Shown: positions 23,342 to 32,633 of the stretch, piece by piece
Position numbering within the stretch: position 1 is the stretch's first letter
How the letters are laid out: each line of letters starts with the position of its first letter
Origin: JAOBAU01 sp034667465
Lineage (GTDB): Bacteria > Acidobacteriota > Thermoanaerobaculia > Gp7-AA8
Length of the DNA: 64,000 bases
Assembly: GCA_034667465.1 (NCBI GenBank)
Contig: JAXDJV010000025.1
Span: forward strand, 62,001-126,000
Direction: 5' to 3'
Notes under the pieces: generated by a model
Seen by the model: only the letters and a program-made list of their open reading frames with translations
Databases searched by the model: none
Told to the model about the DNA's origin: nothing
Translations under genes and position numbers: made by a program

Positions 23342-26086
23342 TTATGCGGCAGTGCCGTGGCACTTTTTGTACTTCTTGCCCGAACCGCACGGGCAGGGGT
23401 CGTTTCGGCCGACTTTCGCGTCACTCCGCTTGATCGGCTGCGGCGGTTCCGATGAACCACCTGAGAAAGTGAGTTGCTGCCGCGGCGCTTTCGGCGCGGG
23501 GAGCGAGCGCTGTACGCGCTGCGCCTCGGCCGTTGTGTCCGGCGACTCGCGTTCCACGACGACGTCGATCTTCCAGAGATACTGGACCACCCGGTCCTGC
23601 ACTCTTTCCATCATTTCCTGGAAAAGATCGAACGACTCCTTCTTGTATTCAATCAACGGATCGCGCTGGCCGTAGCCCCGCAGTCCGATGCCTTCCTTTA
23701 AGTGATCGAGGTTGAGGAGATGATCCTTCCACTGCTGATCGATGACCTGCAGCAGGAGGTACTTCTCGTGGAGGCGCATGACGTCGTGGCCGACGCCGCT
23801 CTCCTTTTCTTCGTAGCGGCGATTCACCGCCGCGGTCACGCGCTCGATGATCTCGTCGCGCTTCATCGCATCGACGTCGACGTTCGCCGCGGCGAGGTCG
23901 AGGCCGAAGTAGTTGAACAACTCGATGTCGAGCTCCGCCCCGTTGATCGGCTGGTGCGGATCCTCGGGGATGTGCGAGTCGACGAGGAACTCGACGATCT
24001 CGTCGGCGGCGTTGAGGATGTACTCCTTCCCCTCGCGTCCTTCGAGAATCGAGCGCCGCAGCGTGTAGACCGACTCACGCTGCTTGTTCATCACGTCGTC
24101 GTATTCGAGCAGATGTTTGCGCGACTCGAAGTTGCGGCCTTCCACCTGTTTCTGCGCGCGCTCGATGGCGCGCGTGACCATGCCGTGCTCGATCGGAACA
24201 CCTTCTTCCATCCCGAGGCGCTGCATGAGACCGGAGATCCGATCGGAGCCGAAGATGCGCATCAGATCGTCTTCGAGCGAGAGGTAGAAACGGGAGGAGC
24301 CGGGATCGCCCTGACGGCCGGAACGGCCGCGCAGCTGGTTGTCGATGCGACGCGATTCGTGGCGCTCGGTGCCGATGATGTGCAGACCGCCGAGGCTGAC
24401 GACCTCTTCGTGGTCGAGCTGCCACTGCGCCTGCAGCTCTTTCTCGGCCGCGGCGCGCTCGGCCGGATCGGTGACGTCTTTCAGCTTCTGCGCGGCGAGG
24501 AACTCCGGATTGCCGCCGAGGAGAATGTCGGTTCCGCGACCGGCCATGTTCGTGGCGATCGTGACGGCGGCTTTGCGGCCGGCCTGCGCGACGATCTCCG
24601 CTTCGCGCTCGTGGTACTTCGCATTCAGCACGACGTGCGGAACGCCCTTGCGCTTCAGCGCGGTTGAAAGCTGTTCCGATTTTTCAATCGAGATCGTGCC
24701 GACCAGCGCCGGCTGACCTTTGGAGTTGAGGACTTTGATCTCATCCGTGATCGCATCGAACTTCTCCCGCTCCGTGCGGAACACGAGATCGGGCTGATCG
24801 ACGCGAACGTTGGGACGGTTCGACGGCATGACGATGACTTCGAGCTTGTAGATCTTGTCGAACTCGGCCGCTTCCGTATCGGCGGTGCCGGTCATGCCGG
24901 AGAGTTTTTCGTACATCCGGAAGAGGTTCTGGAAGGTGATCGTCGCGAGCGTCTGCGTCTCGCTCTCGATCTTCACGCCCTCTTTCGCTTCGACGGCCTG
25001 ATGCAGACCGTCCGACCAGCGGCGTCCCGGCATCAGACGGCCGGTGAATTCGTCGACGATGATCACTTCGCCGTCGTTGACGACGTACTCGACGTCACGC
25101 TTGTACAGCGAGTGCGCGCGCAGCGCCTGCTGCGTGGCGTGCAGCGTGTCCATGTTGGCCGGGTCGTAAAGATTGTCGACGTTCAGCAGTTTCTCGGCGT
25201 GCGAGACGCCTTCCTCGGTGAGCACAGCGGTATGCTGCTTCTCATCGATCTGGTAATCGGTTTCAGCGATGAGCTTCGGCACGATGCGATCGACGGAGTA
25301 GTACTTGTCGACCGACTCTTCCGAGGGACCGCTGATGATGAGCGGCGTGCGCGCTTCATCGATGAGGATGGAGTCGACTTCGTCGATGATCGCGAAGACG
25401 TGGTCGCGCTGGACCATCGCTTCGAGATCGAACTTCATGTTGTCGCGGAGATAGTCGAAGCCGAACTCGTTGTTCGTGCCGTAGGTGACGTCGCAGCCGT
25501 AGGCTTCCTGCCGCTCGCGATCGCCGTAATGGTTCTGGATGACGCCGACGGTCAGGCCGAGGAACTTGTAGAGGCGGCCCATCCACTCGGAGTCGCGGCG
25601 GGCGAGGTAATCGTTGACGGTGACGACGTGCACGCCGCGGCCGGTGAGGGCGTTCAGATAAACCGCGAGCGTGGCGACGAGCGTCTTGCCTTCGCCGGTT
25701 TTCATCTCGGCGATCTTTCCGCTGTGCAGCACCATGCCGCCCATCAGCTGGACGTCGAAGTGGCGCATGTTGAGGATGCGTTTGCCGCCTTCGCGTGCAA
25801 CCGCGAACGCTTCAGGAAGGAGATCGTTGAGCGCTGCCTGAAGGTCTTCCTTCGCGGTGCGGACGTTGACCTCTTCGCGCGGAACTTCTTTCTTCGCGGC
25901 GTCGAGCGCTTCGACGGCGGGACGGAGCCGTTCGCGGAACTCATCCGTCTTCCGACGGAGCTGCTCGTCCGTCAGGACGGAGATTTCGGGTTCCAGCGCG
26001 TTGATCTGCCGGACAACCGGCAGCATCCGTTTCACGTCGCGCTCGTGTTTCGAGCCGAATATCAGAGTAAGTGCTTTATCGATCAT
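23342..26086 (-). CDS. secA: Preprotein translocase ATPase SecA
   Basis: A 914-aa motor that pushes secretory proteins through SecYEG. Walker A MKTGEGKTL and the DEVDSILIDEARTPL box (Walker B) are in NBD1; GRAGRQGDPGSS-type motif VI appears as GRSGRQGDPGSSRF in NBD2. The C-terminal SEC-C zinc finger is intact (DPCPCGSGKKYKKCHG), supporting SecB/lipid contact. MIDKALTLIFGS is the usual N-terminus, so ATG 26086 is chosen over an earlier in-frame start at 26158. It carries the export load for the many secreted proteins in this region. Confidence 0.98.
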   Translation of the reverse strand: MIDKALTLIFGSKHERDVKRMLPVVRQINALEPEISVLTDEQLRRKTDEFRERLRPAVEALDAAKKEVPREEVNVRTAKEDLQAALNDLLPEAFAVAREGGKRILNMRHFDVQLMGGMVLHSGKIAEMKTGEGKTLVATLAVYLNALTGRGVHVVTVNDYLARRDSEWMGRLYKFLGLTVGVIQNHYGDRERQEAYGCDVTYGTNNEFGFDYLRDNMKFDLEAMVQRDHVFAIIDEVDSILIDEARTPLIISGPSEESVDKYYSVDRIVPKLIAETDYQIDEKQHTAVLTEEGVSHAEKLLNVDNLYDPANMDTLHATQQALRAHSLYKRDVEYVVNDGEVIIVDEFTGRLMPGRRWSDGLHQAVEAKEGVKIESETQTLATITFQNLFRMYEKLSGMTGTADTEAAEFDKIYKLEVIVMPSNRPNVRVDQPDLVFRTEREKFDAITDEIKVLNSKGQPALVGTISIEKSEQLSTALKRKGVPHVVLNAKYHEREAEIVAQAGRKAAVTIATNMAGRGTDILLGGNPEFLAAQKLKDVTDPAERAAAEKELQAQWQLDHEEVVSLGGLHIIGTERHESRRIDNQLRGRSGRQGDPGSSRFYLSLEDDLMRIFGSDRISGLMQRLGMEEGVPIEHGMVTRAIERAQKQVEGRNFESRKHLLEYDDVMNKQRESVYTLRRSILEGREGKEYILNAADEIVEFLVDSHIPEDPHQPINGAELDIELFNYFGLDLAAANVDVDAMKRDEIIERVTAAVNRRYEEKESGVGHDVMRLHEKYLLLQVIDQQWKDHLLNLDHLKEGIGLRGYGQRDPLIEYKKESFDLFQEMMERVQDRVVQYLWKIDVVVERESPDTTAEAQRVQRSLPAPKAPRQQLTFSGGSSEPPQPIKRSDAKVGRNDPCPCGSGKKYKKCHGTAA

Positions 26087-26242
26087 CGAGGTCGGGGGCG
26101 TGCGCGCTTCATGCCGCGAGGAGCTCCGCAGGCGAGCGAGGACGGCGCAGGGTAGCAAAACAGCCCTGGCCAGACAACCAACTCACCAAAATTGCCCGAA
26201 GGCAGGCGCACAGCAGAAGAGAGAACGCCCGACGCGCCGCCG

Positions 26243-27085
26243 CTATTGCGGGAGGGTCTGGAGCCGCGTGTACGCCATCCAGGTCTGGTGGCCGAGGAAG
26301 AGAACCAGAGAGAAGTAGGCGACCGCGACCGCGATCCGCTGCGCGCCGGTGATCTCGTAAAACGCTTTGTCATCCTGCTCGCGAAGAATCGACGCGTAAA
26401 CCTGAAACGCGGCGAGCAGCAGGATGATGAGCATCAGCGGATTGGGCCGCTGATACGTGTTGTAGAGAAGAATCGCCCCGCCGAAGACCCACATCCACTT
26501 CGTGATCGCCGCCGAGATCCGGCCGCCGTCGAGCACGCCGATCGGCAACAGGTTGATGAGATTGAGTCCGAAGCCGGCGAACGCGACCGCAAGGTAAAAC
26601 GGTTCGCCCGACCATTTGTACATCTGCAGCACGACGAGCGAAGCGATCGTGCCGGAGAACGGACCGGCCAGTCCGATTTGCGCGTCGTCGTAAACGCTGC
26701 GCGGCTGATCCTTGAGTGTGACCGCACCGCCGATGAACGGAATGAATACGAGTACGCCGGCGCGTAAACCTTTCGCGCGAATGGCGACCGCGTGTCCGAC
26801 TTCGTGCACGAGGATCAGGATGACGAACGCGATCGAAAAAGAGAGCGTCCACTTCGATGCGTACGCGGCGATCGAAAGCACCATCGAACCGCCCGCAACC
26901 GCGAACTGAGTGAAGCCGAAACCCTCGAACGGATTGACGAGAAACGCTTTTAGTTTGAGGAGGATGACGCCGGCGGTGAGGACGAAGCCGGAGAGCACGC
27001 GAGGCAGAAACTTCCCCTTCGGCCGCTCGGGAGCGGGCGACGGAATCGATGCGTTTTCAGGAGAAGGCGCCGTCGGAGAATCCAT
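26243..27085 (-). CDS. M50-family membrane metalloprotease
   Basis: A 280-aa polytopic protein related to site-2 proteases. The zinc motif HEVGH lies within a membrane helix (ILVHEVGHAVAIRAKG, about residues 97-112), and a later NLLPIGVLDGGRI carries the LDGG element in which Asp is the third ligand. About six hydrophobic segments follow an N-terminal Pro/Ser-rich cytoplasmic tail of roughly 25 residues. Such enzymes cut membrane-spanning substrates, often anti-sigma factors; no substrate is evident. No PDZ domain is visible. Confidence 0.88.
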   Translation of the reverse strand: MDSPTAPSPENASIPSPAPERPKGKFLPRVLSGFVLTAGVILLKLKAFLVNPFEGFGFTQFAVAGGSMVLSIAAYASKWTLSFSIAFVILILVHEVGHAVAIRAKGLRAGVLVFIPFIGGAVTLKDQPRSVYDDAQIGLAGPFSGTIASLVVLQMYKWSGEPFYLAVAFAGFGLNLINLLPIGVLDGGRISAAITKWMWVFGGAILLYNTYQRPNPLMLIILLLAAFQVYASILREQDDKAFYEITGAQRIAVAVAYFSLVLFLGHQTWMAYTRLQTLPQ

Positions 27086-27143
27086 GTCGCGGTGAGGCGG
27101 TGAATGTAACGGAAGTTTGAGGGACGAATTCCTTTAATTCTCT

Positions 27144-27226
27144 GTGCTGAGTGCAGAAGTGCTGAGTGCTGAGTCGCTTCGCATCGGTCTGCCTTTACTC
27201 AGCACTCTGCACTCAGCACTCAGCAC
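27144..27226. repeat. Heptad-unit palindrome, class GTGCTGA, with GCCTTTACT core
   Basis: Left arm 27144-27174 has GTGCTGA/GTGCAGA units with a one-base insertion; right arm 27197-27226 is the inverted set. The spacer ends in GCCTTTACT (27191-27199), the same core seen in the class GGTATGA copies at 28855 and 47180. It lies between the divergent M50 protease and phosphodiesterase-like genes. Confidence 0.9.
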
Positions 27227-27245
27227 CGGGTCTATCATCCCCGGC

Positions 27246-28856
27246 GTGTCCGACATCGATACGCTCCGCGACCAGTTAAAGGAGCGCGGATATTTAGCGA
27301 TGGGGATCGAACGGTGGTTCGCGCTCGATCCCTGGAGCTCGCGCGCGTTCTGGCTGGAGCTGGCGACCGTTGCGCTGAAAGGGGCGACGCTGATCGCGCT
27401 CTTCGGCGTGCTGCCGCTCGTGGCGGTGATGCTCTTTCGCAATCATCCGCTTTCCGTTTCCGAAACGTTCCTCATCACATTGCTGTACGGCGCCGGCTGG
27501 CTGGCGGTCGCGTTCGCGTTTCTGGTTGCGGTGGCGCTGCTGTTTCGATCGCGGCCACAACTCGCCGTCGATACGCCGCGCGCGTTGCTGGCGATCTCGT
27601 TCGTCGCCGCGGCAGCGCTGACGTTCGTGATCGCGTTCTGGTGGTATCGCTTCGACACCGCGCCGTCGATCGCCGAGCTCGCCGCCGGCATCGCGCTGAT
27701 GGCGCTCTTCTTCATCGTCGCCAGCATCGTCGTCTCGGCGGCGATGCTCTCGTTCTCGATCTACGAACTGCATCGCGTGCCGGCCATTCATCAGAAACCG
27801 CGCGGCGTACCGATGTCGATCGCGGCCGCGATACTGATTGCGCTGCTTTTCCTGCCGGCGTGGGCCGCGCAGGAACGGACGCACGAAGCGCCGGTGCAGG
27901 TGGTGACGACGCCGACCACGCATCGCATCGCGCTCGTCGCCGTCGATGGATTGACGTTCGAGCTCCTGCCGTCACTGCAAACAAAATTCGCAACGATCGC
28001 CGCGGTGAAACCGGTGGCCGGCGAATCGACCGCGGAACGATGGGCATCGCTCGGCACCGGAGTGGAGACGCGCGCGCACGGAGTTCGCGCCATCGAAGGA
28101 ATCCGGATGCGCGGCGGCCAGCACGTTCTGCAAAGCCTCTCGCGGGCCGACGTGATTCTGCGCGACGTCGCGCCGCTCATCGGACTGGCACGCCGCGAGC
28201 CGCTCCCGCCGACGGTGCGCAAACGCGATTACATCTGGGAGCTCTTCGCCGCGCGCGGCGTCCCGAGCGCAGCCGTCAACTGGTGGACGACCGAGGACAC
28301 GAAGCGCGGCGCACTGGAAGAGATCGGACAGGCGTCGGTATTCGCCGCGATCCGCGACACGCCGGAATCGGCCGCGCTGAAAGTCGACGCATCGGCATCG
28401 CGAAAACTTCTCGCCATCGTCGATCGCAGCCATCCGCGCTTCGCAACCGCTTACCTGCCGGCGCTCGACGTGATCCTCAATCGACTGACGCTCGATCCAT
28501 CAACGCAGTTCACCGCCTCGGCGCGCGCACTCGATGGCGTAAAGAAGACGATCGAAGAGCTGCACGCGCGCGGCTACGAAGTCGTCATCGCCGGACTGCC
28601 CGGCGATCACCAGCGCGGCAGCGCCGTCATCGCATCGACGCTCGCGCTGCAAACACCAGCATCCGCGTTCGATCTCGCCCCCACCCTCTGCACCGCCCTC
28701 GGCTTCCCCGCCTCAACCGAAATGCCCGGAACCTCGCGCCTGCAACCCGAAGAGCCACGCATCGCCACGTACGGCAACCGCGCCACCGCCGCGCACAGCG
28801 TTAAGGTTGATGAGGAATACTACGAATCGCTGAAATCGCTGGGATATATACGGTGA
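27246..28856 (+). CDS. Membrane protein with alkaline-phosphatase-like domain
   Basis: A 536-aa protein. The N-terminal half has four or five hydrophobic segments between about residues 30 and 220. The C-terminal half begins HRIALVAVDGLTFELLP, the metal-binding entry of the alkaline phosphatase/phosphodiesterase superfamily, with VNWWTTED further on. The start is GTG 27246; a longer frame begins in the palindrome. The C-terminus KSLGYIR is reminiscent of sulfatase/phosphodiesterase endings such as LKSLGYV. The substrate is unknown. Its TGA stop is the first codon of the palindrome at 28855. Confidence 0.78.
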   Translation: MSDIDTLRDQLKERGYLAMGIERWFALDPWSSRAFWLELATVALKGATLIALFGVLPLVAVMLFRNHPLSVSETFLITLLYGAGWLAVAFAFLVAVALLFRSRPQLAVDTPRALLAISFVAAAALTFVIAFWWYRFDTAPSIAELAAGIALMALFFIVASIVVSAAMLSFSIYELHRVPAIHQKPRGVPMSIAAAILIALLFLPAWAAQERTHEAPVQVVTTPTTHRIALVAVDGLTFELLPSLQTKFATIAAVKPVAGESTAERWASLGTGVETRAHGVRAIEGIRMRGGQHVLQSLSRADVILRDVAPLIGLARREPLPPTVRKRDYIWELFAARGVPSAAVNWWTTEDTKRGALEEIGQASVFAAIRDTPESAALKVDASASRKLLAIVDRSHPRFATAYLPALDVILNRLTLDPSTQFTASARALDGVKKTIEELHARGYEVVIAGLPGDHQRGSAVIASTLALQTPASAFDLAPTLCTALGFPASTEMPGTSRLQPEEPRIATYGNRATAAHSVKVDEEYYESLKSLGYIR

Positions 28857-28934
28857 GGTATGAGGTATGAGGTATGAGGTATGAGTAAAAGCAACCGAAC
28901 GACCGCCTTTACTCATACCTCATACCTCATGCCT
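28855..28934. repeat. Heptad-unit palindrome, class GGTATGA, with GCCTTTACT core
   Basis: The left arm begins at the stop of the preceding gene and has four GGTATGA units ending GAGTAAA. The right arm (to 28934) is the inverted set ending CATGCCT. The spacer contains ACCGCCTTTACT. It sits directly upstream of the S9 peptidase ribosome site. Confidence 0.9.
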
Positions 28935-28947
28935 GAAAGGAGCTTTG

Positions 28948-30972
28948 ATGCGCAAGATCGTCCTGACCCTCGTACTCCTGGTTACGGCAGCAGCCTCCGC
29001 ACAACAGCACCCGATGTCTTTTGCCGACCTGGCCGCCGTGAAACGGATCGGCACTCCCCGCGTTTCGCCCGACGGTTTATGGGTTGTATATGACCTTTCG
29101 ACCATCGATCTCGGCGGGAACAAACGCACTTCGGCGATCTGGCTCGTGCCGGCGGCCCGTGGTGAAGCGCGGCAGATCACTGATGGCGTGAAGCAGGACG
29201 AATCGCCTTCGTGGTCGCCGGACGGGAAATCGATCGCGTACGTTTCAAATCGCGAGAGCGATCCGAAGCAGATTTACGTCTACGACATCGCATCCGCGAA
29301 GAGCCGCAGGGTCACGTCACTTTCCGGCGGCGCGGGATCGTTCAAGTGGCTGCCGGATGGCAGCGGCTGGCTCGTCACCTCCGACGTTTATCCCGAATGC
29401 GGCGTCGATCCGGCCTGCGCCAAATCGCACGCGGACGCGGACGCGAGCAAACCGTCGGGCGCGCGCATTCTCACCGGACTCCTCTATCGTCACTGGAAGT
29501 CGTGGCAGGATCCGACGCGGACGCACGTCGTCTTTGCGCCACTCGCGCCGACCGCGGCCGCGCGCGATCTGACGCCGGGCCCTTTCAACGCGCCGCCGTT
29601 CTCGGTCGGCGGCGGCGATGAATTCGACATTTCGCCGGACGGCAAAGAGCTCGTTTACGCCAGCGACACGCAGAAGAATCCGGAGACGTCGACGAACTCC
29701 GACATCTTCACCGTCGCGCTCACCGACGGCACACCGAAACGGATCACGACGCGCACCGGCGCCGACACCGCGCCGGAGTATTCGCCGGACGGCAAATACA
29801 TCGCGTGGCGCTCACAGTCGCGCAGCGGCTACGAATCGGATCAGTTTGAACTGTGGCTCTACGATCGCCAGTCCGGGACTTCGAGCCGCCTGGCCGGCGC
29901 ATTCGCGAACAACGTCGAGTCGACGACATGGGCGCCCGACAGCCGTTCGATCTTCATCACCACGGCCGAAAAAGGTCGTCATCCGATTTACGAGATCACG
30001 CTGAAAGACGGCGCCACGCGCCAGGTGTGGAACGACGGCTCGGCCGACGCGCTCTCGATTTCGCGCGACGGAAAAACAATCGTCTTCACCCGCTCCACGC
30101 TCGAAACGCCGGCCGACGTCTGGGCGATGTCGCGCACCGGCGCGCCGAAGAAACTGACGACGCACAACGATGCGCTGCTGCAGTCGATCGCCATGGGCGC
30201 GACGTCCGACCTCTGGTACACCGGCGCCGACAACGCCCAGGTTCAGGCGCTGCTCGTCACACCGCCGAATTACGACCCGGCGAAAAAGTATCCGGCCATC
30301 GTCCTCATTCACGGCGGACCGCAGGGGAACTGGGCGCAGGCGTGGTCGTATCGCTGGAACCCGCAGCTCTTCGCCGCGCGCGGCTACGTCGTGCTGATGC
30401 CGAATCCGCGCGGCTCGACCGGCTACGGCCAGAAGTTCGTCGAAGAGATTTCGCGCGACTGGGGCGGGAAGGTTTACGTCGATCTGATGAACGGCGTCGA
30501 CAAGCTCGCCGCGCTTCCTTACGTCGACGCCAACCGCCTCGGCGCCGCCGGTGGTTCTTACGGCGGCTACATGGTCGACTGGATTCTCGGCCACTCGACG
30601 CGCTTCAAAGCGCTCGTCTCACACGCCGGCGTTTACAACCTCGAGTCGATGTACGGCGTCACCGAAGAGCTCTGGTTCCCGGAGTGGGAGTTCGCCGGCA
30701 ATCCGTGGGACAACCCGGAGCTGTACGAGAAGTGGTCGCCGAACAAGTTCGTGAAGAACTTCGCCACGCCGACGCTCGTCACGCACGGAGAGCTCGACTT
30801 CCGCGTGCCGATCAATCAGGGGCTCGAGCTCTTCACCGCACTGCAGAAGCGGGGCATCCCGTCAAAGCTCGTCTACTTTCCCGATGAAGGTCACTGGATC
30901 CTGAAGCCGCAGAACTCGAAGCTCTGGTACTCCGTCGTCGGGGACTGGTTTGATCAGTTTCTCAAGCAATGA
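28948..30972 (+). CDS. S9-family prolyl oligopeptidase-like peptidase
   Basis: A 674-aa exported serine peptidase. A signal peptide at residues 1-18 is followed by an N-terminal beta-propeller (repeated SPDGK and WAPDSRSIF blades) and a C-terminal alpha/beta-hydrolase domain. The catalytic Ser is in GGSYGGYM, the Asp in HGELDFRVP and the His in DEGHWI. The substrate pocket region NPRGSTGYG is typical of dipeptidyl-peptidase/acylaminoacyl-peptidase types. ATG 28948 has a strong AAAGGAG 5 nt upstream. It probably degrades short peptides in the periplasm. Confidence 0.94.
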   Translation: MRKIVLTLVLLVTAAASAQQHPMSFADLAAVKRIGTPRVSPDGLWVVYDLSTIDLGGNKRTSAIWLVPAARGEARQITDGVKQDESPSWSPDGKSIAYVSNRESDPKQIYVYDIASAKSRRVTSLSGGAGSFKWLPDGSGWLVTSDVYPECGVDPACAKSHADADASKPSGARILTGLLYRHWKSWQDPTRTHVVFAPLAPTAAARDLTPGPFNAPPFSVGGGDEFDISPDGKELVYASDTQKNPETSTNSDIFTVALTDGTPKRITTRTGADTAPEYSPDGKYIAWRSQSRSGYESDQFELWLYDRQSGTSSRLAGAFANNVESTTWAPDSRSIFITTAEKGRHPIYEITLKDGATRQVWNDGSADALSISRDGKTIVFTRSTLETPADVWAMSRTGAPKKLTTHNDALLQSIAMGATSDLWYTGADNAQVQALLVTPPNYDPAKKYPAIVLIHGGPQGNWAQAWSYRWNPQLFAARGYVVLMPNPRGSTGYGQKFVEEISRDWGGKVYVDLMNGVDKLAALPYVDANRLGAAGGSYGGYMVDWILGHSTRFKALVSHAGVYNLESMYGVTEELWFPEWEFAGNPWDNPELYEKWSPNKFVKNFATPTLVTHGELDFRVPINQGLELFTALQKRGIPSKLVYFPDEGHWILKPQNSKLWYSVVGDWFDQFLKQ

Positions 30973-31031
30973 GGCATGGGGCAATGAGGCATGAGTTGAT
31001 CACTCATGCCTCATTGCTCATACCTCGTGCC
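30970..31031. repeat. Heptad-unit palindrome, class GGCATGA, compact
   Basis: GAGGCATG, GGGCAATG, AGGCATGA units are followed by an almost spacer-free turn (GTTGATCAC) and the inverted set CTCATGCCTCATTGCTCATACCTCG. It spans the S9 stop and ends 2 nt before the gvpA stop, filling the gap between these convergent genes. Confidence 0.85.
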
Positions 31032-31033
31032 TG

Positions 31034-31309
31034 CTAAACGGTTCTCGTCCCGGCTGGTGCCGCCGCCGGTGCGACCGCGCCTTCGCCCGGTCCGAGTGTC
31101 GGACGAGCGACAGTCGAGGTGATACCGACCGCTTCGGCGTACTTCAGGTACGTGTCGATCGATGCGATGACGACGCGTGCCTCAACCGTGATCAGGTCGA
31201 TGCCGACGAGGGAGATGCGAACCCATGCGTCGACAACGATGCCTTTGTCGAGAATCCGATCGAGGACGTCAATGAGACTTGTGCCGCCTGGTGCGCGTTC
31301 GACTGCCAT
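31034..31309 (-). CDS. gvpA: Gas vesicle structural protein GvpA
   Basis: A 91-aa subunit that polymerises into the gas-vesicle ribbed wall. The GvpA core is clear: LIDVLDRILDKGIVVDAWVRISLVGIDL, then TVEARVVIASIDTYLKYAEAVG. A Pro/Ala-rich tail (GEGAVAPAAAPAG) follows, as in many GvpA proteins. It is the last gene of a minus-strand gas-vesicle cluster, 3 nt after a second GvpA-family gene. Its own SD region is very close to that gene, so it is probably co-transcribed. Confidence 0.96.
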   Translation of the reverse strand: MAVERAPGGTSLIDVLDRILDKGIVVDAWVRISLVGIDLITVEARVVIASIDTYLKYAEAVGITSTVARPTLGPGEGAVAPAAAPAGTRTV

Positions 31310-31312
31310 GTC

Positions 31313-31645
31313 TTACCTGCCTTTCCTCTGCTCGGACTGCCCCTCGGCGGCCAGCCCTCGTGCGTTCAATTGCTGTTCGAGCTCGTTCACGCGCGCTTTC
31401 AGCGCGTCGTAATCGGCGCTCTGACTGAGCGCCGCATCGCTTGAGTAGAACCGGTCCGCGCGCCACCAGTTGATGCCGATGGCTTCCGCTTTATCAATCG
31501 AACAGATCACGAGCCGGAGCTGGATCGTCAGCAGCTCAACGTTCGCGAGTGACACCTTGATGTCTCCCGCCACCACCAGACCCTTGTCGAGAATCTTGTC
31601 GAGGATGTCGACCAGGCCCTGCGGCTGCCGTTGCTCGATTGCCAT
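31313..31645 (-). CDS. GvpA-family protein (GvpJ-like) with coiled-coil tail
   Basis: A 110-aa paralogue of GvpA. The core LVDILDKILDKGLVVAGDIKVSLANVELLTIQLRLVI occupies about residues 11-47. It continues with a short INWWRADRF segment and a helical coiled-coil tail (DYDALKARVNELEQQLNARG). Tail-bearing GvpA-like proteins (GvpJ) act as minor wall or tip nucleation proteins. It sits between gvpK and gvpA. GvpJ is the best fit, but a second GvpA-like structural subunit is also possible. Confidence 0.9.
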   Translation of the reverse strand: MAIEQRQPQGLVDILDKILDKGLVVAGDIKVSLANVELLTIQLRLVICSIDKAEAIGINWWRADRFYSSDAALSQSADYDALKARVNELEQQLNARGLAAEGQSEQRKGR

Positions 31646-31687
31646 GTGCGTGGGAACAGTAGTGTTAGCGCGCCGCGCCCGTCAACA

Positions 31688-32011
31688 TCAATCCAGCGTT
31701 TTTACCGGCCCCAGCTTGAGATTGAGATCGTCGTCGGCGAGTCCGAAGACCCCTTTCATCTCCGTCATTTTTTCTTCGAGCTTCATCAGCGCGTTGCCGA
31801 GCCGCTCGATCTCTTCGTCGCTCAGATTTCCGGCATCCATCCGCCGCAACGCCTGCTTTTCGAGGAGCCGCCGCACCAGTTCGATGATCGAAAGTACGAG
31901 CCGCGCCAGGCCGTTCTCGACGACTTCCGGATCGGCTGAGATTCGCTCCGGGATCATCGACTCCGTGAACGACAGCTGCCGGAGGAGCTGCTCTTCGTCA
32001 TTCGTGATCAT
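31688..32011 (-). CDS. gvpK: Gas vesicle protein GvpK
   Basis: A 107-aa helical accessory protein of gas-vesicle assembly. GvpK is recognised from the DPEVVENGLARLVLSIIELVRRLLEKQALRRMDAG core and the ending LSDEEIERLGNALMKLEEKM. It overlaps the upstream GvpF/L gene by 14 nt, indicating translational coupling. It follows the usual clustering with GvpF/L and GvpA-like genes. Confidence 0.94.
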   Translation of the reverse strand: MITNDEEQLLRQLSFTESMIPERISADPEVVENGLARLVLSIIELVRRLLEKQALRRMDAGNLSDEEIERLGNALMKLEEKMTEMKGVFGLADDDLNLKLGPVKTLD

Positions 32012-32633
32012 CGACGAAAACCTCCAGCGGCCACGGTCCCGAAAGAAGAAACGGAACGTCGAATGACTTCAACTTCGCACCGGCAGCATTGACCTCTTCC
32101 ACGCGCTCGCGTGCGACGAGCAGCGCCAGCTCCATCGACGCATTGTCGCGATGAATCCAGCGATGGTCGTTCGCGAGTGGGACGAGTTGCGCGTCGACGG
32201 CAGCGCGAAATGATTCGTCGATCGCCGCTCCCTGCGTTGCCGCGTGCAGCGCGCGAAGATAGCCGGCGCCGTTCGCGAAGTCGGTTCGATTCGGACGCGG
32301 CAGCGGCGCGGCGGCGGCGACCTTCAGCGTCAGCTCGACTTCGTTGCGATGCTCGTCGAGCAGACGCCGCCAGCGATCGACCTGCGCGCCGCATTTCGTC
32401 ATCGCTTCGCTCTCGTTCGTGAGGACGAAACCGTAGCGGATAGCGACGAAGGTCGCGCGCGCAAGGAGTTGCGCGCGGATGCCTGCGACGCGCAGCAGCA
32501 GCTCGCGCTCGCTGACCGGTTGCTGCGGCGCGATCTCGACGCCGCTCAAAAAGAGATCGGCGAGCGGGATGGCCACGGCGTCGCCGTCAATATCGTCGCG
32601 ATGCCGATGCGCACCGATGACGACCGCTCTCAT
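31998..32633 (-). CDS. Gas vesicle protein GvpF/L family (copy closest to gvpK)
   Basis: A 211-aa assembly protein of the GvpF/L family. The family ending LLSGPWPLEVF is present at the C-terminus. The N-terminus VIGAHRHRDDIDGDAVAIP differs from the other two copies (which start with YVYAI or YVYCI), so it is probably diverged in role. ATG 32633 overlaps the 59-aa GvpA-like gene stop by 4 nt (ATGA), and the end overlaps gvpK by 14 nt. It is one of three GvpF/L genes here. Confidence 0.86.
   Translation of the reverse strand: MRAVVIGAHRHRDDIDGDAVAIPLADLFLSGVEIAPQQPVSERELLLRVAGIRAQLLARATFVAIRYGFVLTNESEAMTKCGAQVDRWRRLLDEHRNEVELTLKVAAAAPLPRPNRTDFANGAGYLRALHAATQGAAIDESFRAAVDAQLVPLANDHRWIHRDNASMELALLVARERVEEVNAAGAKLKSFDVPFLLSGPWPLEVFVDDHE

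Noticed and set aside
27144..27245. N-terminal extensions reading from palindromes (for example SAEVLSAES-like text before several genes)
   Set aside because: They come from repeat DNA read in frame; family starts lie downstream, except for the ArsA-like gene, where no other start was found.
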